DNA of 18,374 nt from RGIG6904 sp024680835. Lineage in GTDB: Bacteria > Bacillota > Clostridia > Lachnospirales > Lachnospiraceae. The DNA is taken from the NCBI GenBank assembly GCA_024680835.1, contig JAILBP010000250.1, forward strand, positions 1 through 18,374, given 5' to 3'. Position 1 is the stretch's first letter, and each line of letters begins with the position of its first letter. The notes beneath the pieces were generated by a model. It searched no databases. It had not been told where the DNA came from and was given only the letters and a program-made list of their open reading frames with translations. The position numbers and the translations under genes are program-made. Shown piece after piece: positions 7,037 to 14,929 of this stretch.

Positions 7037-7758
7037 ATTATGTCCTCTCCCACATCCGACAGTGAAATAAACTTCATACTCTCATCTGTCGTATATGTAT
7101 CGATCCTGTTGGTCATGACGGAAAACTCGCTGTATTCGATGCCCATAAATCTTATAAAATGCTCCATCACAAGAGCCGGCTTGATGTTCTGCTCACTTCC
7201 TGAAGTGACCATCATATAAAAATATACTCTGCCGTCCTCGTCGGTATCCGCATAAAAGCTGTGGATCAGAGGCTTTAGGTCAACCTCACGCTCACTTTTC
7301 TTGGTCTTTTTGACAATGCTGATACTGTCGGCATCTGTGTAAAACGACTTTATCGCCGCATTGAAGGAATCGGCATCATATCCATCCAATCCGTATCCTT
7401 CCCTGATATCTATCCTGTATGAAGCGGCAGCAACCGCAGTCATCGCAGCTTTTGCATCATCCGGGAGCACTTTGTACTCAGTCACCCTGAAACCATCCGC
7501 CATGACAGAATTCAGTTTATCGATAGAATCAGCTGAATTATCCGTGCTGTTGACCTCTATGTCGAGGTAATCGCCGTCCGTTGTGACCCCCACTCCCAGA
7601 GGATATGCAAAGGACATTATCTGATGGGGTGAAAAGCCCTCGGTGTATTTGATATCAATACCCGCCCGGCGCATGACCTTCTGAAAATACCTCATGGTAT
7701 CCAGATGTCCTATGAATTTGACGGAGCCTTTTTTTTCAAAGCGTATTCTTATCTTCAA
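7033..7758 (-). CDS. TIGR03936 family radical SAM-linked protein (DUF2344)
   Basis: From the TTG at 7758 the product has 241 residues and begins MKIRIRFEKKGSVKFIGHLDTMRYFQKVMRRAGI, the family's usual N-terminus. EGFSPH and MSFAYPLGVGV follow. No function is known for the family. It occurs beside, or fused to, TIGR03960 radical SAM proteins and often near RNase G, which is the layout here. I preferred the TTG because GGAGG lies 8 nt upstream and the protein then begins where relatives begin; longer in-frame starts (GTG 7788, ATG 7776) have no comparable site. It overlaps the radical SAM gene by 23 bp and RNase G by 4 bp. Confidence 0.88.
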   Translation of the reverse strand: MKIRIRFEKKGSVKFIGHLDTMRYFQKVMRRAGIDIKYTEGFSPHQIMSFAYPLGVGVTTDGDYLDIEVNSTDNSADSIDKLNSVMADGFRVTEYKVLPDDAKAAMTAVAAASYRIDIREGYGLDGYDADSFNAAIKSFYTDADSISIVKKTKKSEREVDLKPLIHSFYADTDEDGRVYFYMMVTSGSEQNIKPALVMEHFIRFMGIEYSEFSVMTNRIDTYTTDESMKFISLSDVGEDII

Positions 7759-9616
7759 AACATACACCTCCGCCATATTTAAGAGCACCGCAGCCCTGAC
7801 ATTTCACACGGCAGTTTGTGGACGGTTTCTCAGCCATTGCCTCATCCCACTGCCGCAGCAAAAACTCCTTTGTAACTCCGCAGTCTATAAAATCCCAGGG
7901 GAACAGCTCATCCCGCTCCCTGGTCCTCAATGTATAAAACGAAGGATCGATGCCTGTCAGCTCGAATGCCTTCATCCATTTTTCGTTGTCGTAATAATCC
8001 GTCCAGGCGTCAAATATCTGCCCCAGCTCGTAAGCCTTCACTATAGCCTCGGAGACACGTCGGTCGCCACGGGCCAGAACTCCCTCCAGAACACTCACGT
8101 CCGCCTCATGCCAGTTGTAACGAATGGATTTGCGGTTGAGCTGATCCTTTACGGCTGTGTTTACCGTGCGGGCCCTGTTGAGATATTCCTCTTTCGTGAA
8201 CATGGTAGCCCACTGCAGTGGTGTAAAAGGCTTTGGTATAAAAAATGAAGTGCTGACTGTGATCTGGCATTTCCCCATCCTCTCGGATTTTGGTATCAGA
8301 TCGTAGTACTCACGCGCGATCTTATCCGCCAGTATCGCTATGCCTTCCATATCTTCCACGGTCTCTGTGGGTATTCCCAGCATGAAATACAGCTTAACCT
8401 TATTCCATCCGCCCTTGAACGCCAGAGCGGCGCCGTTTAAGATATCATCCTCCGTCAGACCTTTATTTATAACGTTCCTGAGTCTCTGGGTCCCCGCCTC
8501 AGGAGCAAAGGTCAAGGAGCTTTTTTTCACATCCTGAACCTTTTTCATCACATCCAGAGAGAATGCGTCTATTCGAAGGGACGGCAGAGAAATATTGATA
8601 CCGCGGCCTTTTATCTCATCTATAAGATAGGTTATGAGCTCCTCCAGCTTCGAGTAATCAGAAGAACTCAGGGAACTTAAGGATATCTCCTCGGCTCCCG
8701 TATTATCCAGCATCGCTTTTGCGTTCTTTTTAAGAGTTTCGATATTCTTTTCCCTGACAGGCCTGTATATCATGCCGGCCTGACAGAATCTGCATCCGCG
8801 GATACACCCGCGCTGTATCTCCAGCACCACGCGGTCCTGGGTTGCTTTTATAAATGGCACCAGCGGTTTATCCGGGTAACATGTCTTATCAAAATCCATC
8901 ACCAGCGTTTTCTCCACCTTCGCCGGGATATCGTCATAGACCGGGGTAAAACTCTTCAGTGTACCGTCCTCATTGTATTCGTCCCTGTAAAACATGGGTA
9001 CATAAATACCCTTTATCTTTGCCGCTTCCCGCAAAAACGCTGTCTTATCGTAACCTTCGGGTCTGCTCCTGTGTTTTATGTAGAGGTCAAAAAGCTCGTC
9101 ATAGCTGACCTCTCCCTCTCCGATATAAAAAATATCGAAAAACGGTGCCAAAGGCTCCGGATTATAAGTACAGGGTCCACCGCCTATCACTAAAGGAAAG
9201 CTCTCGTCCCTGTCTTTTGCGTAGAACGGTATGCCGGAGAGATCCAGTATCTGGAGGATGTTCGTATAGCACATCTCATATTGTATCGTGATACCCAGAA
9301 AATCCTTATCTCTGACAGGAGTCTGTGATTCCAAGGTGAACAGCGGGATCTTCTCATCTTTAATGACCGCATGGAGATCCGGCCAGGGGGAATACACCCT
9401 CTCACACCATACATCCTCTCGTTTGTTGAACATATCATACAATATCTGTATGCCGAGATGAGACATTCCTATCTCGTAGACATCGGGAAAACACATGGCA
9501 AACCGTATCTTCACCGATGCCGGATCTTTTTCCACGCTGTTGTACTCTCCGCCTATGTACCGGGCAGGATTGTCTGTTTTTAATAATATTTCATCTCTCA
9601 GTGCACAGGAACGCAT
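7736..9616 (-). CDS. TIGR03960 family B12-binding-like radical SAM protein
   Basis: The 626-residue protein belongs to an uncharacterised radical SAM family. The N-terminal part (about 35–190) looks like the cobalamin-binding-like fold found upstream of such enzymes (FPDVYEIGMSHLGIQILYDM, then GGGPCTYNPEPLAPFFDIFYIGEGE). The 4Fe-4S motif CIRGCRFC gives C271, C275 and C278, followed by the strands and SAM-contact blocks of a partial TIM barrel (AEEISLSSLSSSDY, SLPSLRIDAF, TFAPEAGTQRLR). The C-terminus has further cysteines (NCRVKCQGCG, GGVCFED) that may bind another cluster or Zn. GGAGGG 5 nt before the ATG sets the start. It lies 37 bp after hisIE with no terminator between. Context with RNase G hints at an RNA-related substrate, which is inference only. 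Confidence 0.92.
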   Translation of the reverse strand: MRSCALRDEILLKTDNPARYIGGEYNSVEKDPASVKIRFAMCFPDVYEIGMSHLGIQILYDMFNKREDVWCERVYSPWPDLHAVIKDEKIPLFTLESQTPVRDKDFLGITIQYEMCYTNILQILDLSGIPFYAKDRDESFPLVIGGGPCTYNPEPLAPFFDIFYIGEGEVSYDELFDLYIKHRSRPEGYDKTAFLREAAKIKGIYVPMFYRDEYNEDGTLKSFTPVYDDIPAKVEKTLVMDFDKTCYPDKPLVPFIKATQDRVVLEIQRGCIRGCRFCQAGMIYRPVREKNIETLKKNAKAMLDNTGAEEISLSSLSSSDYSKLEELITYLIDEIKGRGINISLPSLRIDAFSLDVMKKVQDVKKSSLTFAPEAGTQRLRNVINKGLTEDDILNGAALAFKGGWNKVKLYFMLGIPTETVEDMEGIAILADKIAREYYDLIPKSERMGKCQITVSTSFFIPKPFTPLQWATMFTKEEYLNRARTVNTAVKDQLNRKSIRYNWHEADVSVLEGVLARGDRRVSEAIVKAYELGQIFDAWTDYYDNEKWMKAFELTGIDPSFYTLRTRERDELFPWDFIDCGVTKEFLLRQWDEAMAEKPSTNCRVKCQGCGALKYGGGVCFEDKNTL

Positions 9617-9653
9617 CTTTCCCTCCGGTACAAATGCTCATGATCAAAGGCTT

Positions 9654-10934
9654 TTATTTTCTGGAAAGCTCCTGACTTATATCTTCCCAGGTGATGGCTT
9701 TCTCCACCATCAAAACGATGAGGTGATAGATATAGTCGGAGATCTCGTATTTGATCTGATCTACGGAAGAGTTCTTGGAAGCGATTATGAGCTCTGCAGT
9801 CTCCGCTCCCAGTTTCTCCAATATCTTGTCGAGTCCCTTGTCAAACAGGAAGTTGGCGTAAGACCCCTCCTCCGGTGAGATCTTCTTTTCGAGTATCTCA
9901 AGGTAAAGATTTTCCAGTATCTTTAAGGGCTTTCTCTCGTCGTAACGCTTCTGCAGAATGTCGTTAAAGAAGCATGAGTAAGCACCTGTATGGCAGGCAA
10001 CACCGATCTGTGAAACCTTTGCGAGGAGCGCATCTTTATCGCAATCCGCGGTCAATGATTTAACATACTGAACATGGCCGCTGGTGGCTCCCTTTACCCA
10101 GATCTCCTGTCTGCTCCTGCTGAAATATGTCATCTTGCCGCTGGCGATGGTCATGTCAAAGGACTCTTCGTTCATGTAAGCCACCATCAGCACCTCATCT
10201 GTCTTGTAATCCTGCACCACGCAGGGGATAAGTCCGTTGGCATCCAGCTTGAGATCTGAAAATCTCAGGGCAGGCTTGAAATTATCTATGGTAAGCCCCA
10301 TCTCGGAAAGCGAATTCTTAAGCTTCATGATGTCAGACTTTGGATCAGATATGAACGGACCGCATACACCTCTTGCATTCTCACGGTTCAGAAGATCATA
10401 TATCTCCTTTGTGTCCTCTCCGTCATAAAAAATATCGTAGGGTGTGTCGGAGAGGATATCAACCGCATCCAGCACCGTACCGCTCATGATATAGAGCTCA
10501 TGGAACAAAGTCTCTATGTCTGCCTGATGTTTGAATATGAAATCCACATTGTGGATCGACGCTAATATAACATCCTTGCCATATCTGGTGGCGCATTCCT
10601 TCGCCAGATCAAGGCTCTCATTTCTGGCGGCGTTCAGCATTATCTGCTTGCAGCCTGCCATCATGAGCCTTCTGATGTCTTCCATTCTCTTGATATTGCC
10701 GGCTCCGCAGGTGGGGATCTCGGACAGTCTGTTAAACTGTCTCATGGCCAGAAGATTGATCTCATGCTCGTCGTCATCATCTGACAGGTCAAACAACAGG
10801 ATCTTATCGATGCCGTTATCATTATAGATCTTAGCCAGATCATCCAGTTCTCCCGCAGGTGAATGATCATTTCTGGAAAACACAGGTTTTCCGTTTTTCA
10901 GATAGATCGAAGCGATCAATATCTTATTATCCAT
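9654..10934 (-). CDS. hisIE: HisIE: phosphoribosyl-AMP cyclohydrolase / phosphoribosyl-ATP pyrophosphatase with N-terminal HisA/HisF-like domain
   Basis: Catalyses steps 2 and 3 of histidine synthesis. In the 426-residue protein the cyclohydrolase (HisI) spans about 222–335: LMVAYMNEESF, TYFSRSRQEIWVKGATSG, DCDKD at 297–301 for Mg, and C298, C314 and C321 as likely Zn ligands (GVACHTGAYSC). The pyrophosphatase (HisE, MazG-like all-alpha) spans about 340–426, with EKLGAETAEL and EISDYIYHL carrying acidic metal ligands. Residues 1–220 resemble a HisA/HisF barrel (ILIASIYLKNGKPV, PTCGAGNIKRMEDI) but carry Y11 and H128 where the catalytic Asps should be, so this part is probably not an active isomerase or cyclase. 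The ATG at 10934 has AGGAAGGA upstream; a TTG at 10958 would bury that site. Confidence 0.93.
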   Translation of the reverse strand: MDNKILIASIYLKNGKPVFSRNDHSPAGELDDLAKIYNDNGIDKILLFDLSDDDDEHEINLLAMRQFNRLSEIPTCGAGNIKRMEDIRRLMMAGCKQIMLNAARNESLDLAKECATRYGKDVILASIHNVDFIFKHQADIETLFHELYIMSGTVLDAVDILSDTPYDIFYDGEDTKEIYDLLNRENARGVCGPFISDPKSDIMKLKNSLSEMGLTIDNFKPALRFSDLKLDANGLIPCVVQDYKTDEVLMVAYMNEESFDMTIASGKMTYFSRSRQEIWVKGATSGHVQYVKSLTADCDKDALLAKVSQIGVACHTGAYSCFFNDILQKRYDERKPLKILENLYLEILEKKISPEEGSYANFLFDKGLDKILEKLGAETAELIIASKNSSVDQIKYEISDYIYHLIVLMVEKAITWEDISQELSRK

Positions 10935-11016
10935 TTCTGTTTCCTTCCTATATTGCAAAAGTCTAAAACCTTACATAAATGTTAAGCACGAAACAATCTG
11001 CGAATTATATTTTAAC

Positions 11017-11032
11017 CCTTAAATCATATTAT
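11017..11032 (-). repeat. Intergenic 16-mer, copy 1 (hisD–hisIE gap)
   Basis: ATAATATGATTTAAGG (minus strand) recurs exactly at 16624–16639, also between genes and in the same orientation. It lies in the 116-bp gap before hisIE. This gap also holds a TTGATA and AT-rich -10-like sequences, but no clear promoter pair. Confidence 0.5.
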
Positions 11033-11050
11033 CAAAAACAAAGCGGATCA

Positions 11051-12337
11051 TCACTCAAATCTTACCTTTACGGAATTTGCGTGAGCGGTAAGCTTCTCGC
11101 ATTCAGCAAAAGCAGCGATATCCATATAAACTTCCTCAAGTCTCTCTTTTGAATACGAGATAATGGAACTCTTCTTGATGAAATCATCTACCGACAGTGC
11201 CGAGAAGAACTTCGCTGTACCGTTTGTGGGCAGAACGTGGTTCGGTCCGGCAAAATAATCGCCAAGGGGTTCGGAAGAATATTCTCCAAGGAATATTGCG
11301 CCAGCATTTCTGATGCGCGTCATGGTATCGAAGGGGTTCACAGTCACGATCTCCAGGTGCTCTGATGCTATCTCGTTTGCACAGTCGATGGCATCCTGCA
11401 TGTTGTCGGCTATCAGAATGTAGCCGTAATTATCCAGAGACTTTGCTATGATCTCGCTGCGTGATAGAACTTTTAAGAATCCGTCTATCTCGTCGGAAAC
11501 CTTTTTTGCAAGATCCTCAGAAGTTGTTACGAGAATAGCGGATGCCATCTCGTCATGTTCTGCCTGTGACAAGAGATCTGCTGCTACAAATCTCGGATTT
11601 GCGCTCTCATCGGCTAATACCAAAATCTCTGAAGGACCTGCCACCGAATCGATTGAAACATGTCCGAATACAGCCTTTTTTGCAAGGGCTACATAGATGT
11701 TGCCCGGTCCTACTATCTTGTCCACCTTTGGTACAGACTTTGTACCGAAAGCCATGGCTGCTATAGCCTGGGCGCCGCCGCACTTGTATATCTTGTCCAC
11801 TCCGGCTTCTTTTGCGGAAACAAGGGTTGAAGGATAAACCTTTCCTTCTTTGTCGCAGGGTGTGGTCATGATGATCTCGTCAACGCCTGCAACCTTTGCG
11901 GGAATTACGTTCATCAGTACAGATGAAGGATAAACAGCCTTGCCGCCGGGAACATAGACACCGACACGCTGCAAAGGAGTTACCTTCTGGCCCAACAGTA
12001 TACCCTCGCTACTGTCAAACCAGCTTCTCTGCTTTTGTTTTTCGTGGAAAGACCTTATGTTAACCATGGCTTTCCGTATTATATCGATAAGCTCGGGGCT
12101 CACCAGCTTGTAGGCTTCCTCGATCTCTTCGTCCGTGACCAGGATGTTATCTGCGTTAACATCTGCACCGTCAAATTTTTTGGTGTATTCAAAAATTGCG
12201 GTATCGCCGTTTTCTCTGACATTGTTTATGATGTCGGAAACAGTCTTTTCATACCGGGTATAGCTGGAAGGACTTCTCTTTAAGAGATTTTCCAGTATAC
12301 TGCCTTTCGTTTCCGGCGTTAATCTCTGAATCTTCAT
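11051..12337 (-). CDS. hisD: Histidinol dehydrogenase
   Basis: Zn- and NAD-dependent four-electron oxidation of L-histidinol to L-histidine, the last two steps of the pathway. Length (428) and motifs are standard: VGPGNIYVALAK near 209–220, SVAGPSEILVLAD at 231–243 and QAEHDE. Zn ligands are Q258, H261, D360 and H419, and the catalytic pair is E326–H327 in ASEHLEI; all are present. The GPNHVLPT loop lies at 364–371. The ATG has an AAGGAGAG site 9 nt upstream and follows hisG by 27 bp. All key residues are intact. Confidence 0.98.
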   Translation of the reverse strand: MKIQRLTPETKGSILENLLKRSPSSYTRYEKTVSDIINNVRENGDTAIFEYTKKFDGADVNADNILVTDEEIEEAYKLVSPELIDIIRKAMVNIRSFHEKQKQRSWFDSSEGILLGQKVTPLQRVGVYVPGGKAVYPSSVLMNVIPAKVAGVDEIIMTTPCDKEGKVYPSTLVSAKEAGVDKIYKCGGAQAIAAMAFGTKSVPKVDKIVGPGNIYVALAKKAVFGHVSIDSVAGPSEILVLADESANPRFVAADLLSQAEHDEMASAILVTTSEDLAKKVSDEIDGFLKVLSRSEIIAKSLDNYGYILIADNMQDAIDCANEIASEHLEIVTVNPFDTMTRIRNAGAIFLGEYSSEPLGDYFAGPNHVLPTNGTAKFFSALSVDDFIKKSSIISYSKERLEEVYMDIAAFAECEKLTAHANSVKVRFE

Positions 12338-12364
12338 AATGCTTTTCTCTCCTTAAGTACAAAT

Positions 12365-13015
12365 CTAATTCAAACTTAAAACCTTAGCCAGGTCGTCTAT
12401 AAGCTTTGTGATGCGCTCGTTTTTCATCTTCATGCTCACCGGATTCACAACCATGCGTGCCGAAAACGGAACGATCTCTTCCAAAACGCAGAGTCCGTTC
12501 TCTCTCAAGGTAGACCCGGTCTCGACTATGTCGACTATGACATCGCTGATGCCCACGATGGGTGCTAATTCTATGGATCCGTTTAATTTTATGATCTCCA
12601 CAGTCTGATGCTTTTTGTTATGGAAATAATCTTTTGCGATATGCGGGTATTTAGTGGCAACCCTTATCTGTGTGTTATCAGATAAGATCTCTTTTGCGCT
12701 CTCCGGTCCACAGACGCACATGCGGCATTTTCCGAAGCCGAGATCCAAAACTTCATAGATATTTCTGTCTTCCTCCATTATGGTATCTTTTCCGACAATA
12801 CCTATATCGGCAGCCCCGTATTCCACATAAGTGGGAACATCCGGTCCCTTTGCGAGAAAGAACCGCATCTTGAGATCCTCATTTACAAATATAAGCTTTC
12901 TGGTATCTTTATCCAGCACTTCGCTGCAGGTTATACCTGTCTTTTCAAACAGTTCCATTGCCTGTTTTGCAAGCCTTCCCTTGCCCAAGGCAAATGTAAG
13001 ATAATCTTCGTACAT
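12365..13015 (-). CDS. hisG: ATP phosphoribosyltransferase, short form catalytic subunit
   Basis: First step of histidine synthesis, joining ATP and PRPP to N1-(5-phosphoribosyl)-ATP. At 216 residues it lacks the C-terminal ACT-like regulatory domain of long HisG, so it belongs to the short form, which needs HisZ to form the active, feedback-inhibited hetero-octamer. ALGKGRL lies at 9–15 and the PRPP-binding loop VDIVETGSTLRENGL at 161–175. The ATG has AAGGTG 4 nt upstream. hisZ lies 40 bp upstream, consistent with co-production of the two subunits. Confidence 0.97.
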   Translation of the reverse strand: MYEDYLTFALGKGRLAKQAMELFEKTGITCSEVLDKDTRKLIFVNEDLKMRFFLAKGPDVPTYVEYGAADIGIVGKDTIMEEDRNIYEVLDLGFGKCRMCVCGPESAKEILSDNTQIRVATKYPHIAKDYFHNKKHQTVEIIKLNGSIELAPIVGISDVIVDIVETGSTLRENGLCVLEEIVPFSARMVVNPVSMKMKNERITKLIDDLAKVLSLN

Positions 13016-13055
13016 ATTACACCTTCAAAAAATATTCATCGTAAACATATGGTCA

Positions 13056-14261
13056 TCAGACATCATCATGTCCGTCTATGAGATACACAACCCGTCCTAT
13101 ATGCTTTGACCGGGCATATTCCTCATAATCTGCAGTGCTCTTTGAGCTGTCATACCGTAACAGCTCGGCAGCACCGAAGTTCGCCCTGGTCTTACGGGCT
13201 GTTGTGATAGCCTCTTCCACATGATCCTCATCATAAACATAGAGAGTCAGATTGGTCTGGAGATCGTAATCAACTCCCTGTCTGGTCACCGCATCCAAAA
13301 GCTCATCCACTATAATGGCAAAACCTATGGCCGGACTCTCCTTTCCGAAATGCTCCATAAGCCTGTCATATCTGCCGCCTCTGGCTATATGCTGACCGCA
13401 GCCGTAACTGTAACAGCTGAATATGATGCCTGTATAGTATTTATAATCCGAGATCATACCCGGCTCATAGAATATACGGTCTTCAAATCCGTAGAGCAAA
13501 AGCTTGTTCTGAAGGCTTATAAGGTATTCTATGATGGATCTTAAAGCCGGATAACCCTTTGCTTTTTCGGCGATCTCCTTAAGCTCCTCGGCAGTCCGGT
13601 AAAAACCGCACAGTATTCCGAAAAGGTCAGTCAGTTCCGCATCTAATCCCTTGGCTTCCACAAACTCTCTCACACCGTTGTAATTGCGGTTGGCAACCAA
13701 AAGACTTATCTTTTCTGTATCTGCTGCGTCAAAACCTGCTATATTGATAAGCTCTGACAGAATACCCACGTGACCGATGGAGATCTTAAAATCCCTTATC
13801 CCGGAAGCCACAAAACAATCTGCCATAAAGGCCAGGATCTCAGCGTCATCATCAGCCGAGGCATCCCCTATGAGCTCTGCACCGAACTGAGTTGTCTCTA
13901 TCTTGCGTCCCTTAAGGCTCTGGTGATTTACAAAGGTCTGACCGGTGTAACAAAACCTCAAAGGCATTGTCTCCGCAGAAAAATACTTGCCGGCACATCT
14001 GGCTATGGATGATGTGATCTCCGGTCTCAATACCACCGTGTTGCCTTCCCTGTCAAAGAACTTGAAAAGATCCCTTGTGGGCGTTGTGCCAAGCTCACTT
14101 GAAAACATCTCAAAGAATTCAAACACCGGTGTTTCTATGGGCTGATAACCATAGCTTTTGGCTACTCCCAAAAGCTTTTCCTTTATCTTGTATTTCTTGA
14201 TACATTCATTTCCGTAAATGTCCCGCACTCCGTCCGGCGTATGGAAAAGACCGCTTTTCAT
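13056..14261 (-). CDS. hisZ: ATP phosphoribosyltransferase regulatory subunit HisZ
   Basis: Histidyl-tRNA-synthetase paralogue without aminoacylation activity that complexes short HisG and mediates histidine feedback. The 401 residues keep class II synthetase landmarks: TPDGVRDI at 8–15, VLRPEITSSIAR (motif 2 region) at 77–88, FCYTGQTFVN, FGAELIGD and ARGGRYDRL. The histidine-site segment reads FYEPGMISDYKYYTGIIF, where true HisRS has an Arg-Gly before the YYTG block. Together with the adjacent short hisG this makes HisZ far likelier than HisS. The remaining C-terminal region of about 90 residues is shorter and unlike a typical anticodon-binding domain. AGAGGTG lies 7 nt before the ATG. First gene of the his operon. 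Confidence 0.95.
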   Translation of the reverse strand: MKSGLFHTPDGVRDIYGNECIKKYKIKEKLLGVAKSYGYQPIETPVFEFFEMFSSELGTTPTRDLFKFFDREGNTVVLRPEITSSIARCAGKYFSAETMPLRFCYTGQTFVNHQSLKGRKIETTQFGAELIGDASADDDAEILAFMADCFVASGIRDFKISIGHVGILSELINIAGFDAADTEKISLLVANRNYNGVREFVEAKGLDAELTDLFGILCGFYRTAEELKEIAEKAKGYPALRSIIEYLISLQNKLLLYGFEDRIFYEPGMISDYKYYTGIIFSCYSYGCGQHIARGGRYDRLMEHFGKESPAIGFAIIVDELLDAVTRQGVDYDLQTNLTLYVYDEDHVEEAITTARKTRANFGAAELLRYDSSKSTADYEEYARSKHIGRVVYLIDGHDDV

Positions 14262-14288
14262 CGGGTGACACCTCTTTCTTATACTATT

Positions 14289-14320
14289 CGTTATCGCTTT
14301 ACTATGCTAAAGTGATAACG
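14289..14320. promoter_or_regulatory. Inverted repeat downstream of the his promoter, probable repressor operator
   Basis: CGTTATCGCTTTA (14289–14301) and TAAAGTGATAACG (14308–14320) are 13-bp arms with one mismatch and a 6-bp spacer. The repeat begins 18 bp downstream of the -10, covering the early transcribed region. No U-run follows, so it is not a terminator, and the leader is too short for a T-box. A TrpR/YerC-type histidine repressor (HisR) has been described for his operons of Firmicutes; whether this repeat fits its motif I cannot confirm. Confidence 0.65.
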
Positions 14321-14338
14321 TGGTAACAAACTAAATTG

Positions 14339-14367
14339 ATTATACATATAATGCATTACTATGTCAA
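14339..14367 (-). promoter_or_regulatory. Perfect consensus sigma-A promoter of the his operon
   Basis: TTGACA (14367–14362) and TATAAT (14344–14339) are separated by exactly 17 bp, the full vegetative consensus. The promoter begins 10 bp after the recU stop codon and reads into hisZ. Such strength suggests that the operon relies on repression for control, in line with the adjacent inverted repeat. Confidence 0.92.
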
Positions 14368-14377
14368 ATGATTTATT

Positions 14378-14929
14378 TCACCTGTCGTCAAGATCCATCT
14401 GTAACATGTCAAGATACGGCACGTAAACATGATTCCTGCCGGACACAAAAAAATAAGCCGGATTGAGTTCATCGGTACGAAAGCTCTTGCGTCCGCCCTC
14501 ATTTGCCCTGTCCCAGAAGACCAGAAGTTCACACAACCTCAGATAATAGTATCTGTCCTCAGCCGTAAAATAGATCAGAAAAAATGCAATGCCGCCCTGC
14601 TCTTCAAAAGCCTTCATGAACTCAACCTGATGTTCATGGATATTCTGAAGGGGGAAGGTGGTGGTGGCACATTCCTTTGCATCAAAACATACAGGTAGCC
14701 CCTGTACGGCACCGATGTAATCCACCGTACTCTTCTGATCAAAGTAAGCTAAGGTGATGTGTCTTGTCTCCTTGTCGATGTTGATGGGCGTTATGGGTGT
14801 CGGAACCTTTTGTATCAATGCCAGCTTATTGCGTGCGTAAATCTCATTTGTGGTGTTAATGAGCTCCTCCAGGGTTGAACCTCGAAGGCCTCTTGAAGAC
14901 CATGTTGCCATTTCCTTTAGTGTTATCAC
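14378..14929 (-). CDS. recU: Holliday junction resolvase RecU
   Basis: Homodimeric, Mg-dependent endonuclease that cleaves Holliday junctions in recombinational repair and chromosome segregation in Firmicutes. The 183-residue form has RGLRGSTLEELINTTNEIY, the KVPTPI strand, the catalytic region KSTVDYIGAVQGLPVCFDAKE and FPLQNIHEHQ, then RRKSF-like GGRKSF. D70, D83 and K85 align with the B. subtilis active-site D88, E101 and K103. The GTG start at 14929 has a perfect AGGAGG 5 nt upstream. An ATG at 14911 (MATWSSRG) resembles relatives' N-termini but has only a crowded AAAGGA, so either could be used. It overlaps the RluA-family gene by 74 bp from the GTG. Confidence 0.93.
   Translation of the reverse strand: MITLKEMATWSSRGLRGSTLEELINTTNEIYARNKLALIQKVPTPITPINIDKETRHITLAYFDQKSTVDYIGAVQGLPVCFDAKECATTTFPLQNIHEHQVEFMKAFEEQGGIAFFLIYFTAEDRYYYLRLCELLVFWDRANEGGRKSFRTDELNPAYFFVSGRNHVYVPYLDMLQMDLDDR

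Noticed and set aside
10935..10958. Longer HisIE start at the TTG at 10958
   Set aside because: The AGGAAGGA ribosome binding site would then be inside the coding region; the ATG at 10934 fits it and the HisA-like first strand.
13056..14261. Histidyl-tRNA synthetase (hisS) instead of hisZ
   Set aside because: The histidine-site Arg-Gly is missing, the C-terminal domain is atypical, and the next gene is the short HisG that needs HisZ.
14289..14320. His leader repeat as a terminator or T-box
   Set aside because: No U-run follows the stem, and fewer than 80 nt separate the likely transcription start from hisZ, too short for a T-box.
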